Source: Chromobotia macracanthus (lineage: Eukaryota > Chordata > Actinopteri > Cypriniformes > Botiidae). From it: 64,000 nucleotides of DNA. Within the stretch, counting starts at the first letter, position 1; every line of letters begins with the position of its first letter. The notes under the pieces are model-generated. The model worked only from the letters and a program-made list of their open reading frames with translations. It did not search any database and was not told where the DNA came from. A program made the position numbers and the translations under genes. Positions 36,092 through 51,000 of the stretch are shown piece by piece. Where the stretch lies: contig JAZGTH010000007.1 in the NCBI GenBank assembly GCA_036877525.1, forward strand, positions 11,892,001 through 11,956,000. Direction: 5' to 3'.

Positions 36092-39000
36092 GTACAGTTT
36101 CTACCTTGCCAGCTCACTCTGCTAAATATACTTTTAGACCAAACTTAGATTAAATTTATATTGGATTCAACTTTATCGTCATTATGCAGAGTACAGCGCT
36201 AAAGAAATGCAGTTTTGAAACATACTGTCTTATGTGAGTGAAGTTAAGTTCAAAGTGATAAAAACACAGCATGTAATCTTCTTATATGACTGAAATGTGC
36301 TAACACAGCTGTGAACTTAATGACTACCTCAGTCTACTGTGATTATGGTAACTTATTGTTATAGATGGACTCTGAACATTATGTAATTAAATGGTTAAAG
36401 TCAAAAGATAAGTGGAGAACATTAAAGATGAAGATGTCTGCATGTGTGTATAGTTCACTTTAATTTAAGCAGATTTGGGTAGGTGCTCCCAAATATTAAA
36501 TAACATTAGAGAAAAGTATTGTGATGCAAACAACCATGTCATATGTCTTCCTTAATGGACAGAAATAAATTACTTTTAACTGTGTCTATTTATGGCTACA
36601 ATTAACCAGCTACGGATTACTACAGCGTATCTATTGTAAGTGGACATGCTACACTCTATATCAGACATCAGATCAGGGCTTTTAATTTATTTTTAAGACT
36701 TTCATATATCCCTTTTTAAATAAATTATTTGTCACACAGCAGTACCATTTCAAATCAAGCAGTGAAAAAATCACAAAAAAATCTTGGTAAGCAGTTACAG
36801 GACCTATGGTTATTTTACAAGTTTTATATTACAAGTTTTACATTTTTCACAGCTGCAACTGATCTGTGGAGCTGTCTATGACATTTGTGAATGGTGCATG
36901 GGAAAAACTTTATGTTAAGTGTTTACAACATGTAACGATTCATAGCTGTAAATTCAGGGTGCTAATATCTGTCAAATGTTACGGTATCAGTGTGCTTATA
37001 TTTATTTATTATTCTTATGCTGATTTCTAGAGGCCGTAGCACTGTTTCTGTGTTGAAATGTCCTGCCTAAATTGCCCAAGCTTAAAATAATGTAACAAGA
37101 TAATCGTTCTGGTCAGGATGAGTACTGAAGTTTAATAATTGGTGCTCAAATCCCTTAAGTATAAAGGTAATGGTCTCAGGTCTTAGGAGCTGTAAAGCTA
37201 ATTTAACTTTATTAAAATAAATGTAATAATTTAGGCCAAAGGTAAAACCTACACGTAAGAGGTGTTTGTGATATCTAAAGTTTACCCAGTGTTTTCTTTG
37301 AAAATGCTATTTAAAAAGATGCACTGGAAATTAATTTACCTGTAAATAGTTGATACATTTCTTCTGTTAAACCAAAGTTAGCTTGATTTAAAATGCTGTT
37401 AAACATTTGTACGGGAGATCACTTCATACAGAAGCAATTCTAGCAATTAAGATCCATAGTGTAAGATCACCATCGTTTGTTTGTGTATACAGGTTTTGTG
37501 TGGTTTCTGAGGGTCATTTCTTTAAAATGTCCTCTTTAATATAGTAAAACAAACAGAAAGCTGATTTGTCTGTTCCTCACTATTTAAATGCTCATAAATC
37601 ATCCAAATCTTATGTTTGCTTTAAATTTACAAATGTAAACAGCAGAGAAAGTGAGTGGATAAAACATTAGGCAAAGATGCAAAGTGCAAATGCTGTCAAA
37701 TACAAAAAGGCTTACTCAAATGACACCTTTTAAAATGTTGCCGCTGTGACAGTACAAAAATACAATGATCATCAATGGTATTACCATACTTGGTATTTGG
37801 TATTTGGTATTTGGTATCATTTCATGGTACTCAGTATTACTATTTTCATGCCCCTTCACATTTACATTGTACTCCAACGTGGTTTAAAGAGTACTTAAGT
37901 GGTACATGTCCAATAACATGATACTGATTATTATCATATTCGTGTACCAAAGTATTTAAACTGTTGTCTCCAAGGTGCCTAAATATTATGGTACGGTGTA
38001 GTACAAAAAACATGGTGATGCCCTTTTTCCTTTTGCCATGGTAATTTTTGGTATCAAGTGCTATTGTGATTAGTGCTATTTGATTTTGTTTGCAAAATCC
38101 CTTTACATGGATTACAGAGTCTTTTACAATGTAAATCTCTGACAAACTAGAAAGCATACCAGCTTAGTTTTTAATAGATTCTTATTAAATATTACACATT
38201 AAATATTACATAACCTTTATTCTTATGCATTTCTCTGAGTTCTAAAGTATGCTTTAATGCATGAACTTTGATTCACACTGAATCACAGACTGGTTTGGAC
38301 CATTTGTTAGCTTGTTTGACACAATTTTGTCTGTTCATTAAAATGAACTGCCTTACCAGTCAAGCATTAGATTTTAAACAGCTGAGTAAAAATATGGAAC
38401 ACATGACATGATCAAATAAAACCTGCTAACACTGATGAGCACTGAAAAAAAGTTGAAAGATGATGGGGACAATAGAGTGATTTTAAAAAGTTAAGCCATT
38501 GGGTTTATGGGTAGATTCTAATAAATATACTTATCTTAAGGTGAAAAACATTGCATCTTTGTGAGGCTCTCACTACTATAGCTTCTAAAGTTGTTTTAAA
38601 CATGTGAAGCCATCTGGGATTACAGTAAAAGCATAACCAGAGGGGGCCATTTCTTTATTACAGCAGCAGTTCTGGGATACTGACTGAAACATGTTTGCCT
38701 CAATGGCCACAGTGGTCTCAGACACAGACATTGATATGTATTCATCCACCATATTGGACTATATTAACTCATGTATTAACAATGTCACTACTGTCAAACA
38801 TGTTAAGAACTTTGCTAATCAGAAGTCATGGATGAACTCTGAGGTCTGCCTCCTGCTAAAAGCAAGAGATGCTGCTTTTAAATCCAATGATGCAGGGGCC
38901 TAGAGTAGAGCCAGGGCTAACCTGAAAAGAGCATCAGTAAATCCTAGCACATTTATATACTCAGCATAGAGGAGCATTTCCACAGCAACTCTGATCCCAG

Positions 39001-42000
39001 GCACATGTGGAAAGGCATTCAAACTATTACTGACTACAAGCCTGCAAGACAGTCTCTTCCAAATAGCCATGCCTCTTTCCCAAACAAGCTTGACCAATTC
39101 TTTGCTTGCTTTGACAAAGGTATTAATCATTACACTTAAATGCTAACCACCCAGTAGATGAGCAGATGATGGCAAGTCCGCTGGCCCTGATGGTATACCC
39201 GGGTGAGTGCTCAGGGCATGTGCTGGTCAACTGTCACAGGTCTTCACTGACATTTTCAAACTGTCTTTGGCTCAGGCTACTGTTTCAACATGTCTGAAGT
39301 CTAGGATCATTATACCTGTGCCTAAGCATTCATCTGCAATGTGTCTGAACGATTTCCGCCCTGTGGAACTCACACAATTATTATGAAGTGCTTTGAGAAA
39401 CTGATTTTGATCCACGGACCCATACCAGTCTGCCTACCACCCAAACAGGTCAACAGGGGATGCTGTTTTTGTTGCTCTTCATTCAGTCCCCACCCACCTG
39501 AATAACAACAACATGTGTAAGGATGCTGTTAATTCATTTCAGCTCTGCATTAAACAGAGTTATCCCCACTAAACTAATCACTACGCTTAGTGACCTGGGT
39601 ATCTGCTCATCCATATGCAGCTGGATTCTGGACATTCTGTCTAACAGACCTCCTGAACACTGGTGTCCAACAGGGCTGCGTGCTGAGCCCAATGCTCTAC
39701 TCTTTATTCACTCATGACTGTGTGCTTCTGCAGATCCAATATCTTCAAGTACACCACAAGTAACAACAATGAATCGGCCTATAGGGAGGAGATCCAAAAC
39801 CTTTCAGCATGGTGCTCCACCAACAACCTTACCCTCAAAGCGTTGAGGACCAAAAAGCTCATTGTGAACTTCTAGGAAATCTAAAAGCAGTAGTCATTTC
39901 CCTATCTTCATCAACGGGACTGAAGTGGAATGTGTCTCCAGATTTAAGTTCCTAGGTGTCCACATCTCTGAGGATCTGTCCTGGCATTCAATCATTTATG
40001 GTTAGGAAAGCACAACAATGCTTATACTTCCTGAGAAAGCTTCAGAAAGCTTATCTCTTTGCTTTTACCAATGTGATGACATTGAGAGCATCCTGACCCA
40101 CTCTGTCACAGTGTGGTGTGGCAGCTCCACAATGTGTGAAAAGAAAGCACTGCGAAGGGTGGTAAAAACTACCCAGTGCATAATTAGCACCCATCTACCT
40201 GCCATTGGGCCTCTTTACAACAGTAGATCCCTGCGCAGAGCACACAACATTATTAATGACACTTCCCATCCCAGTCACAGATTGTTCAACCTCCTATTAT
40301 AAATGTACAGCATTCCCTAGTTTCTTATACTTGCATATCTGTACTCACACTGTGTACTGCCTCATTTTACTGCATACTATTGTACATACTTCCTTTTACA
40401 TATTCTGTATTTAATTCTCTTTCTTCGTTCTACATTTGCTCCACCACCTCTGTACACAGAACATCTTCTTTACCATAGCCTGCTATTTATTCAAAGTACA
40501 TCTATCTAAAGTTTTAATTGTTACAAACTGAACAAAAACATTGACTGTACACATGTTCCTCTGGATGTGAATAATGTAACCTCCTCCTTTGCTCAGGCAG
40601 CATATTTCAGATAGCATCATAAAATTTATGAGCTTGTTTTCTGAATTGCATCTGCGCTCTTTGGAGAAACAATTTCAGCCATTTGCCGTGCTTGCAAACC
40701 GGTTTTTACTACAGTAACCATAGTTCAACTATGGTATTTTTATTGTGACCCTAGTAACCAGTAAATGTAAATCAGCCTGCTAAACAACATGGAACAGTTT
40801 TACTTTAGTAACATTATGCTTTTTTCAACAAGTGTTTAAATTGAAGAGAGGTTAAAAAAATTATTTTTCATTATAAGGCAGCGTATGTTAGTGTGGAGAT
40901 GTTTTTCTGCAGAAAACAGTGATGCAAGTTCTTCACAACATTAGTCAGTTTATGATTTTTATGATTTTATAATGCACAAATTTTGCACATACTGTTTTCA
41001 AAGACTTTTTGATGTTTTTTGCTGTCATCAGATTGTAAATGTTGCAAAATTGCTTCTTTAGTCTAAAGAAAGGTTCCAGAGTGTATGTTTTGGAAAGCAC
41101 ACATAGAGAAGTTTGGGGGAGGGGTACATGTACAGCCATGCAGGTGTTTAACAGGCAGCTTAGATTAGACTAAGCAGCATTACAGTTTTACGCTGCAGTT
41201 CTAGTGCATGGGCTTCATTACATAACCTGAAAAACAACCTCTTCTCACACAACATACAAACAGCAAATGGCCATTATAGCAACTGGCCTTAAAAATATGG
41301 GTTAACAATATTGTCCATCTTCCACTAGTTTATTTAAGGACTTTTGTTGTTAGACAACATCATGACAATGGGTAGTAATGATAGGTAAGAAAAGAAGTTC
41401 AGTTAAAGCTCGTCATGGAAACATTTTATTTGCAGATACTTTTCCTTCAATTCAGTCCAATTAAATTTTATTTATATACCACTTTTTACAATGCTGCATT
41501 GCTTCAAAGCAGCTTTACATGTCATGAAAAATGAAAAGCAGAAAATATACAAATTATCAAATGTACAACACGGAAACAGAATACATGGTATTATTGCAAA
41601 CTTTTATTGTTTACTATAATATGTACTTATATTAAACCATTTAGGAATACTTGGTTTGTAGTTGGTTTATAAATAAAGAGCTGACTGAACTGATGAAAAC
41701 TACCATACATTTGGACCATTTGAAAAAATGGACATGCATTAGAAATACCTGTCATTACATGCAAAGGCTTGTACCTCTCTCAGTGGTCAATGCGAAGGGT
41801 AATGTATTCAGACTGCCTTCTAAAACAGAATGTACTTCTGAGACTATGCAATATTTAGTCAATTAACATAATAATGATAGGTATCATATTAAGCAAGATA
41901 TGCTATTGCAAATTACACAGAAATTGTGCATAGACAGAAGGTAACATTTTATGGGACAGGTATAGTGGATTTGCAATAATACCGAAAAATACCTGAACAT

Positions 42001-45000
42001 TACACAATCAAAGAGAATGAGAGACAAAGGAATAGTGAAAGAATAGAGTCTTTAGGACTGTAATTAGATCATTATGCTAGAAGCAATATTAACACATTAT
42101 GACATCCTAAGCTAAGTTTAATGTCAACAATCTCCTGGTAAACAAGCTAATAGGGCGACAGTGGCAAGGAACCAAAACTCCAATTATGTATAAATGGCGA
42201 TGAAACCTTGGGAGAAACCAGGCTCAACCAGGAGGGCCAGTTCTCCTCTGGCATGGTAAAGCTGTAATTTGTAACTTTCTTGAATATAAACAGAGAGCTT
42301 ATAATACTAATTTAGAATTATATATTTTAATTAAAAACAGTCAGGTCTGATTTTGTGACAATATTTCAAGCTCTAAGAAATGTTACAAACAGAGATGGCA
42401 ACAGAAGCATAATGTTACTAATTGCAGCTATAACATCACACTGCCGTGACTAGGCAGGGAACAAAATCTATGAGTCTGTGCTTGATTTTGAAATTATGGG
42501 TATTATCAGCTGGCCAGATCAGCAGAATTTTGAAGTTTATATGATGCTTGATAGGCAGCCATTGCAGTGTTGACAGAACTGGGCTAATATGGTCATACTT
42601 GTTTGTTCTTGCAAGAACTCTGGCTGCTGCATTATGAACCATAATAAAACCTGCAGGGTCGCCACACAGTAGGGCATAGCAATAATCAAGTCTTGATGTC
42701 ATAAATGCATTAATTTTTTGGTCTTTGACATAGAGAGAATGTATTGAAGTTTTGATATATTTTAAAGATGAAAAAAACCTACAAATACTGGAAATGTGTT
42801 TTTCAAAGGACAAATTGCTATTAAAAAGGGCACCCAGATTTCTAGCGGATGAAGCAGGCTTTATACAGCATCCATAAAGAGTAAGACAGTATTCTAGGTT
42901 GTTCCTTGTGGAAGATTGTGGTCCAATAAGTGAAACCTCTGTTTTAACTGAATTTAGTAGTAGAAAGTTGCTACTCATCCAAGTTTTGATATCGACTATA
43001 CATTCTGTTAGTTTGGTGAATTTATGCGGTTTGTTGGGCCTCGAAGAAGTGTACAGCTGAATATCATCAGCATAACAATGAAAACTAACTATATGTCTCT
43101 TAAAAATTGCTCCCAGAAGTAGCATATACAGGGTAAAAAGTAGAGGCCCAAGCAATGAGCCCTGCGGCACTCTGTACTGAACTTGTGTATATCAATATGA
43201 CACTTTTTCACTCAAAGCAACACACTGGAATCAGTCAGCGAAATATGATTTAAACCATGCCAGTGCAGTTCCATTTATGTCAACATAATTTCTAGGTCTA
43301 TTTAGGAGGATGCTGTGGTCAGTAGTGTCAAAGTTTGTGCTAAGGTTGAGTAGTACTAGAAGAGAGATTCAGCCACGATCAGTTGACGAGAGCAAATCAT
43401 TTGTCACTCTGATGAGAGCAGTCTCTGTACTAGAAATTCTCACAGATCCTATTTCTTTCCAGGAATGAACATATCTGTTAAAACACCACCTTCTTCAATA
43501 TTTTTTTAATAAAAGGTAAATTTGAGATGGGTCTGTAATTTACTACATCCCTGGGATCAAGTTGTGGTTTTTAAATAAGAAGTCAGATATACAGTAATAG
43601 CATAAATAATATAAATAATAGTATAGCAATGCCTATTTTTTCAGAGAAAGCAACAGAAGATAGTAGCAGAATAAATGTTTATCACACAAATTTTATTTGG
43701 TTTACTCTGTATTAAAATTATGACTCTCTACTCCTAAAACTAACTGCATATACATGAATACTTCATTACAATATTACAGAGCACCCTGAAACATTTGCAA
43801 TCTGTGGCCTAGTATTTGTTTTGTTTAATGTTTGTTATCTACATAAATGGCATGTAACTGACCACTTATCTGGTAAAACGTGCCCTAATATATGGAACAA
43901 AACATTGCGTCAGTAGCTTAGGCCCAAATTTTGGCTGCATAAGTGGGCACAGAACACCATTTCACCAGAATGTTTTAACAAAAGGACAATGAGGAAGTCA
44001 CTTGAAAAAATAGGCACAGTAATGTTGTCAGCTTACACAATAGGTTGGAAAACAAAACTTAGGAAAACAAAACTCTTGACAGAAAAAATCTGGGAAATGA
44101 CAGTGGAGACTTCCAGGCAAATGTGTTAGATGGGGACCAGCCCACAGCCAAACATATGCTGGGTTACATAAGACATATCCTCTCAAATTTTGCATAAGAC
44201 GATAAATGAAGGTGCTGTAGAGGGAACATAAATTTGCATATCATCAGCCATTTGAGGCCAGGGCATCCAGAAATCATCCATATCATCATTTGCGAATTGG
44301 TCTCAAATGTTCTGAAACATCTGAGGATGAAGTCTTTATTCCCCGGGATACCCCCGGTATTACCCCTCACAATACCCTAGGTATTGAAACCCCAGGTATG
44401 GTCACCTGTGAAAGCACTTGCATGGCAGGACAATCAACACAGGGCCTTGTTCACAGGGCTGTGCACAGTGTATGTCTTTTATACGATTTCACAAATTTTA
44501 GGAAAATTGTATTAACAAACTTAAAAGCACACCAAAAATGTAGCTCTGCTTAATCCACGTGATGTTCAAATTTTGATTTTTATCAACAGCTGGTAACAGC
44601 TGGAGCTGTCAACTCCATCACACTTTCTGTTTGACAATAGTAATGTTAAAATTGTAAAAGTAATCATGACTGTTATTTACATTATTTTGAATTTATTTTT
44701 TACATTACTGTTATTTACATTATTTTTACATTATTTGTTGTATCTTATGATACAACATGGCGACATATTGAATGATAGCATATTTGGTGAGAAAATGGTA
44801 GGAAGAAGCAGGAAGTTGCAAAAGATATATATAAATATAACTACCTTTAACAGCTTTTTTTCGCCAATGAGAAAAAGCATCTTTATTCAGCATCTTAATT
44901 CACCAATGATGAAATGTCTTAGACCATCTTAGACTTTATCCAGAAAATGATCTAAGTGGTATCAATCTACTGTTTTCCCTCAGGCTTAAAGTGTGTATGT

Positions 45001-48000
45001 CAGCTGTGTGTGAACCACACCTGTGAGACGGATGCAGATGGTGCATGCTGGAACTCTGTGATGCTCATTAATGGTAAGGAGGAAGCTGTCAAGTCCTGCC
45101 TGTCTCCATCAGAGCTGAAAGGTCAGGTGTTCTGCTACAGCTCCAGAAATGTCTCTAAACGCAACTGCTGCTTCACAGACTTCTGCAACAATGAGACGCT
45201 GCACCTCAATCCAGGTACGGTAGGCTGATGACCTGATCCCATTGTAATCTTGTTATAAACCTGTCCACTTCTACAGAAAGGGAAAAGAGCTAAAAGATAT
45301 TCCGTTAAAAGCTATGTAAGTAAAACTATGTCTGATGCATTCCTAACTCAGACTCTTGTGCCTGAGTGAAAAGTTTAATGTATTGTATGCTGTGATAAAG
45401 TAAAACTATTGTTACATAGGTCTGAATTAAAAAAAAAAACAAATGTGAGAAGTCCGTTTTTTTGCTCAGTAAATGGAAATCAAAGAGAACTCTAAAATAA
45501 GATTTTACTCTGTGTGTGTACTTGTGTTTGTGTCATTCTGGGGCTTCACCCCCCTTACACAAGCAAGGCGTTGATCCTCTTTTTCAGATTGTGTCACATA
45601 ACAGGACTGGCTAGGTCACCAGAGAGGGTTATTAATAGTGTTTTTTCTAGCAAGCCAGTGTTTCCAATCCCAAGAAACACATGTTTACTGTTATTATATT
45701 AGGATCCAAATACAACATATTCAACACACCTTATTCATTTTGAACAATAATTAATTAATGTCATGAAATAAATTGTGTGTTTCTGCGAGTAGTCTTCTCT
45801 TAGTCTCAACTTACAAAGTCATTTTACACATCCATTTCATGTGTAGTGTCATTTCATCATTGGAGGCCAGTATCACACAGCTGATATTCCTCATAGTATC
45901 CAATGAGCCTGGAATAGAAATGACTTTGACACTTTAATCCCCATATTTAAAACTTGTCTTTATTAAATACATGCCTTATTATATCCTTATCAAAATCCTT
46001 TAAGAATTCCAGAACATAAATGCAAATAATATTCTACTGGAATTTAGACCTATTTAACAGAACATCTAACATTCTAACAGGTGTAAGAACATTTAACTTC
46101 CCAGAATGCCATTACCTGTTGAACTTGAACTGTTGAACTGAATTATAATTATGAATATTCTTCTTTCTGTCTTTGCAACTTAAATTCCAGATCAACTTTA
46201 TATAAGGTTTGGCCAATTCTATTTAAATATCAGACTCATGCATTGAAATGTAGTCAGTTCAATAATTAACCTGAATATAATACAGCTATTCCTTCTGATG
46301 TCCTAAAGGGCATTATAGGATTGATATAGCATTATAGGATTATTCATATAGAATTGATTTTTGGCTAAAATCAGTATCATGAAATTAAAGATTTCTAAAA
46401 CGTCACAGTCTTAAATCATTATCTGATTGTTATTGAAGCATTGCATCTAATGTTTTTCCTTAGCAAAGTCAAGTACTGGTTGTAGTGTGATTTCCATCTA
46501 GATATTTTAGATTTAGATATCCAGGTCTTGGCTGATAGACAGCATGAAACCGTCTCGGGTTGCTGTAAAAATTCAGTTTCCACAGTTATCGATGCTGGAG
46601 TTCATTAGGCTGTAGGTTAAGCGTTGTGAAACTTAAGGCCAGTTGTGAACATAATCGCACAGCATGTGAGTGTAACATCACAGTGCACAGAACTGTAATT
46701 ACAGTTACCATAGTTACGGCAGCCACCGTATATTTACTTAAGCAGTAAGGGCCCACATGAAACCTGAAAGGTTTAAGATAATCAATATCTATAAGACTGA
46801 AATACATTTTAATAACGGTTGTTTATTTAATCCTAGTGAAATATTTAATTTAAAAATTAAAGCAGCCAGACAGTGCTTCTTCTAGTTAATGCAGTTATTT
46901 TAATATTTTAAAGTTAATCTCCAGTACAAAAGTAACAGCACATCAATTTTCAACAAGCCACATGATCATTAGTGATAGAACATTGGGTGTTTCTGCAGCG
47001 GAGTTCTGCAGAATAGTTTTTAAGTTTTAATATATTTTTGTTTATATCGATATATTACAGCAGATCAGTCTAAAATCAGTCTAAAGTATTTTACATTATT
47101 GTAATGGATTTAGCGTGTATTATGATATAGTGTTTGTATGTCTTTTCGTCATTTTTACAATGCGGTGTAAGACTCCCCTTTCCGTTTGTGTGGCGAATGG
47201 ATCTTAAATTAGTCGTCTCAGTTTTTTATCTTAAGTTTTACTTTCGACATTTCAAATATCCGATATCAAATGTTAGTGCTCGCTTTCATTTGAATACCGT
47301 AATGGCTAAACAGCACAGACTACTCCTCACAGAAGGAAAGCAGCGCGGAGTGTGTTTACTTGTCAATCGAGCGCTGCATATTGCGGACTTGTCTGCGGAT
47401 AACTGGGGGCACGGATTCCACGCGGCCCATATTATAAGGTATAGCTACAAATGATGCTTTCCTTAGCAAACACCTTAAATGTTATGATTGTTAAGATAAA
47501 TTATTACTATCTGTATGAGTTTGTTTTTGAAATGGTTATGTGTTCATGGTACTGCATGGTAAATCTATCAAACGCACCTCTCAGAAGTTATGTGCTTACA
47601 TTTGGGCTGTCTGCTCTTGCTATTTCTGCAGATACTTTATAAATGTCCTTTATTGGCCAATAGTCTTTCTGTGTCCCAATTGGACTGTCTTTAGCAAACA
47701 AGAGAGGGAAAAGGGGAAATGTGTTTTGAAATACTTGGCTATAGTTGTTGTCATTGGTGACCCTGTACAGATGTTGTTAGATCATGACACACAGAATAAA
47801 CAAAAATCAGTTTTTTAAAGAGGCTTGATTTATTGTAATCTTGCATACACTGCATAGTCAGTGTATACAAATTAGCAGTCAACTAATTTTCTTAATGTGT
47901 GTCTCTTTTATTTTTTAATGTTTAGTTTTTTAATGTGTGCCTCTTAATTTTGTAGAAAACACATTTTCAGAAAAGTTGGCACATTTTTAAACGTAATAAA

Positions 48001-51000
48001 ATCAAGATTCTGTGATTATCTTTAACCTTTATTTAACTGACAAAAGTGGGGAAAAATGCAATGTTTTTATTGGCCAGCTTAATTGTATTTTAAATATGTA
48101 AATAAATTATAAATATAAACAAATGCTTGTTTTAATTATATTTTCATGTTTGAGAATTAAGGATACTTATTCTTACAGCTGCTAAAAAGTCTGTGGTCAT
48201 CATTGTATGATTCTCCTTTTCATGATGGGCCATACTTTTTTAATAAGAGGCAGATGTGGACTGCAGGCAATCCCTTCTATGGTCTAGAATGTCTACAAAA
48301 CTACCCTATTGTAGCACATGGAGAATGAGGCCTGGTATTGGCTTGCTTTCCAGGAAAGATGTTATCTTAATTGCAGTATATGTCTCTGTCCAATCCCAGT
48401 ATACATCTCCATGTCCATGGTACCTTCACACAAATGCTCATGCCTGTCATTTGCACTGTACTGCCATTTGCTGATGTACCCCATACCATGACAGATGTAT
48501 ACTTTTGCACCTGCCACTGATAAAAGTCTGGTTGGTGCCTTTTGTTTCTGGAATTAAAAAATCAACGTCAGTTTGTCCCAAAAACAAGCTGAACCGTGGA
48601 CTTATCTGACCACAGCACACATTTCCACTGTCTTCTAACCATCTGAGATGAGCTTGGGCCCAGAGAACTTGGCATCAAACCAGCTTTACATATAATAAAA
48701 AAGAATAATAATAATAAAACAGAACAAATGTCAGACATTTTCAGCACAGAATACATGATATGGTATTATTGCAAATAATGAGTGTGAGATGTATAATAAT
48801 TAAACTAATTAGGCATTCTAGGTTTAGTAGGTTTATGAATATAGAGTTCCAACCAAAAAACTACAAAATCATTAAGCAAGATATTCTATTTCAGCCTACA
48901 TGGAGATGGCATATAAAAGATAACATCTTATGGGACAGGGGTATAAGGGGTTTGTAATAGTACCATAAAATACACACAACACACAAAAGTAAAATATATA
49001 CATAAACAAAATATATACAATAAAAATTCCTGAAAATTACACAATGAATAAGAATGGAAGAGAACTGAAGACAAAGGAATAACGAAATAGAAGAGTCTGT
49101 TAGACTATAATTATATCATTTTGCTAGAAGCAATATTAACAATTTACAAAACAATAAACTAAGTTAGATGTCAGCAGTCTCCCAGTAAGCAAACCAACAT
49201 GGTGAAAGTGGCAAGGAACCAAAACTCCAATGATGTACAGATGGAGAAAAAGCCTTGGGGGAAACCAGGCTAAACCGGGAGGGCGAGTTCTCCTCTGGCA
49301 CATTACAGCTGCAATTAGCAACTTTCTTGGATATGAACTTTCTTGGATCTAATTTAAGACTGTTGGGTCTGATTATATCTGACAATATGTCAGGTACTGA
49401 GAAATGTTACCAACAGAAATAGCATAATGTTACTAATTGCAGCTATAACATCACGCTGCTGTCACTAGTCAGGGAACAAAATATTGAAACTAACTAGGCT
49501 GGAGGTAGGTATGTAGATAATAATAAGTTTATTTAAGAAGTTCATCAAATCCCAATGGTCTGTCTCAGGAGTCGTACCATCTTGTCCCATACCCGCCCCA
49601 CCCCCATCTGGTCTCAATAAAGTTCAGATCCAACTGACTGCAGACCCTTGGGGAATTGAAAGACAGACAGATATGGTGTGGAGTCAGTACATCTGTTCTT
49701 ATGGGAAGTGTCCCTGGTTCCGGTTTACCTAATTAATGCAGCCTAACAATCCCATAAGGGATTTGAGTAATAAATCCATAGGACTATGCGTAGGCTAGAT
49801 TAAAGAGGTGGGTCTTTAATCAGATTCAAACTGACATAATGTATCTGCCTCCCAGACAATACTGGGAAGACTAATATAAAATCAACAAAGTGTTTGAGGT
49901 GGATTGTGTCTATAAGTCATGACTAACAGGGTTGTCAGGCACTCTGCTGATACATAAAATACAACTAAAGACTATTATTGTAAGTTAAAGTAAGAACTGT
50001 GCTGCCAGGATGTTGGATTTGATGCAAGATGTGACACTGTAATGTTCCTGTAGCTCAACTGGTAGAGCATTGTGTTAGCAATGCAAACGGTTGTGGGTTT
50101 AATACTAAGGTAAAACACATACTGATCAGATGTGTAGGTTGAATGCAATGGAAATTGTTTAAAGGTGTCTGCCAAATGCATAAAGGTAAGATGTGATTTT
50201 GAAATGTATTTCACAAGAAATGTCCAGTGTGTTTTGAGGAGCCTAAATCTAGAAACTCAGGCAATGCATAAGCCATAAAAAAATGATTGCAGTTTAGTTT
50301 TCCAGACTAAATGATGGTGTTGCCCTAGCTCAACAGAATTCCGATATAGATAGATTTTTATTTTTGCAGCAGACTTGTTCCTGTAGCTCAGCTGGTAGTG
50401 CATTGCCTTAGCAGTGCCAAAGTTGTGGTTTCAATACCCAGGATGATACTGATAAAAAGTATACCTTGAAAGCACTTGAAAGTCACTTTGGATGAAAAAG
50501 CATCTGGCAATACTTAAATGTAAATTAGTTTTACTAACATACATCTTAAAATGAAATTTGCAATAATTTGTATTCTGTGTTATATATTTAATCATTTTCC
50601 TGTTTTATGAATTTTCTTTTCATTATATGTAATGAAACTACTAAAAATACTAAAAATGCAACATTGTAAAAATGTGCAATATAAATAAATTTGAATTGAA
50701 CTGAAGTGAAGTGAAAACTAAGGTGTCAGACCTTGTTGTTCCAAACAGACTTGATTTCCCACCCACTCTCTGCCTCAAGGACAGCAGCTCTGATTCTTAT
50801 CATGGATGGAAAGTTATGCCTCTGCTAAAGATGTTTGAATAGTTTATTTCAGAGTCATACTTCAATAATACATGCTACGTGCAAGTTCTGCAATTTAAAT
50901 CTTTTGAATATATTTGAGTATAACATAATGTAAGCAGACAGAAGAGTACAAGTTTAAAGTGTTTTGATCAAAGTTATTTAATGTCTGGTCTCAGTGGCAT

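Noticed and set aside
42436..43170. Minus-strand 244-codon frame as a host gene
   Set aside because: It is a LINE reverse transcriptase (YADD box) with truncated ends and its own 3' UTR.
50044..50110. A functional tRNA gene
   Set aside because: A and B boxes are present but the arms do not pair as a cloverleaf and a SINE tail follows; a second copy lies nearby.
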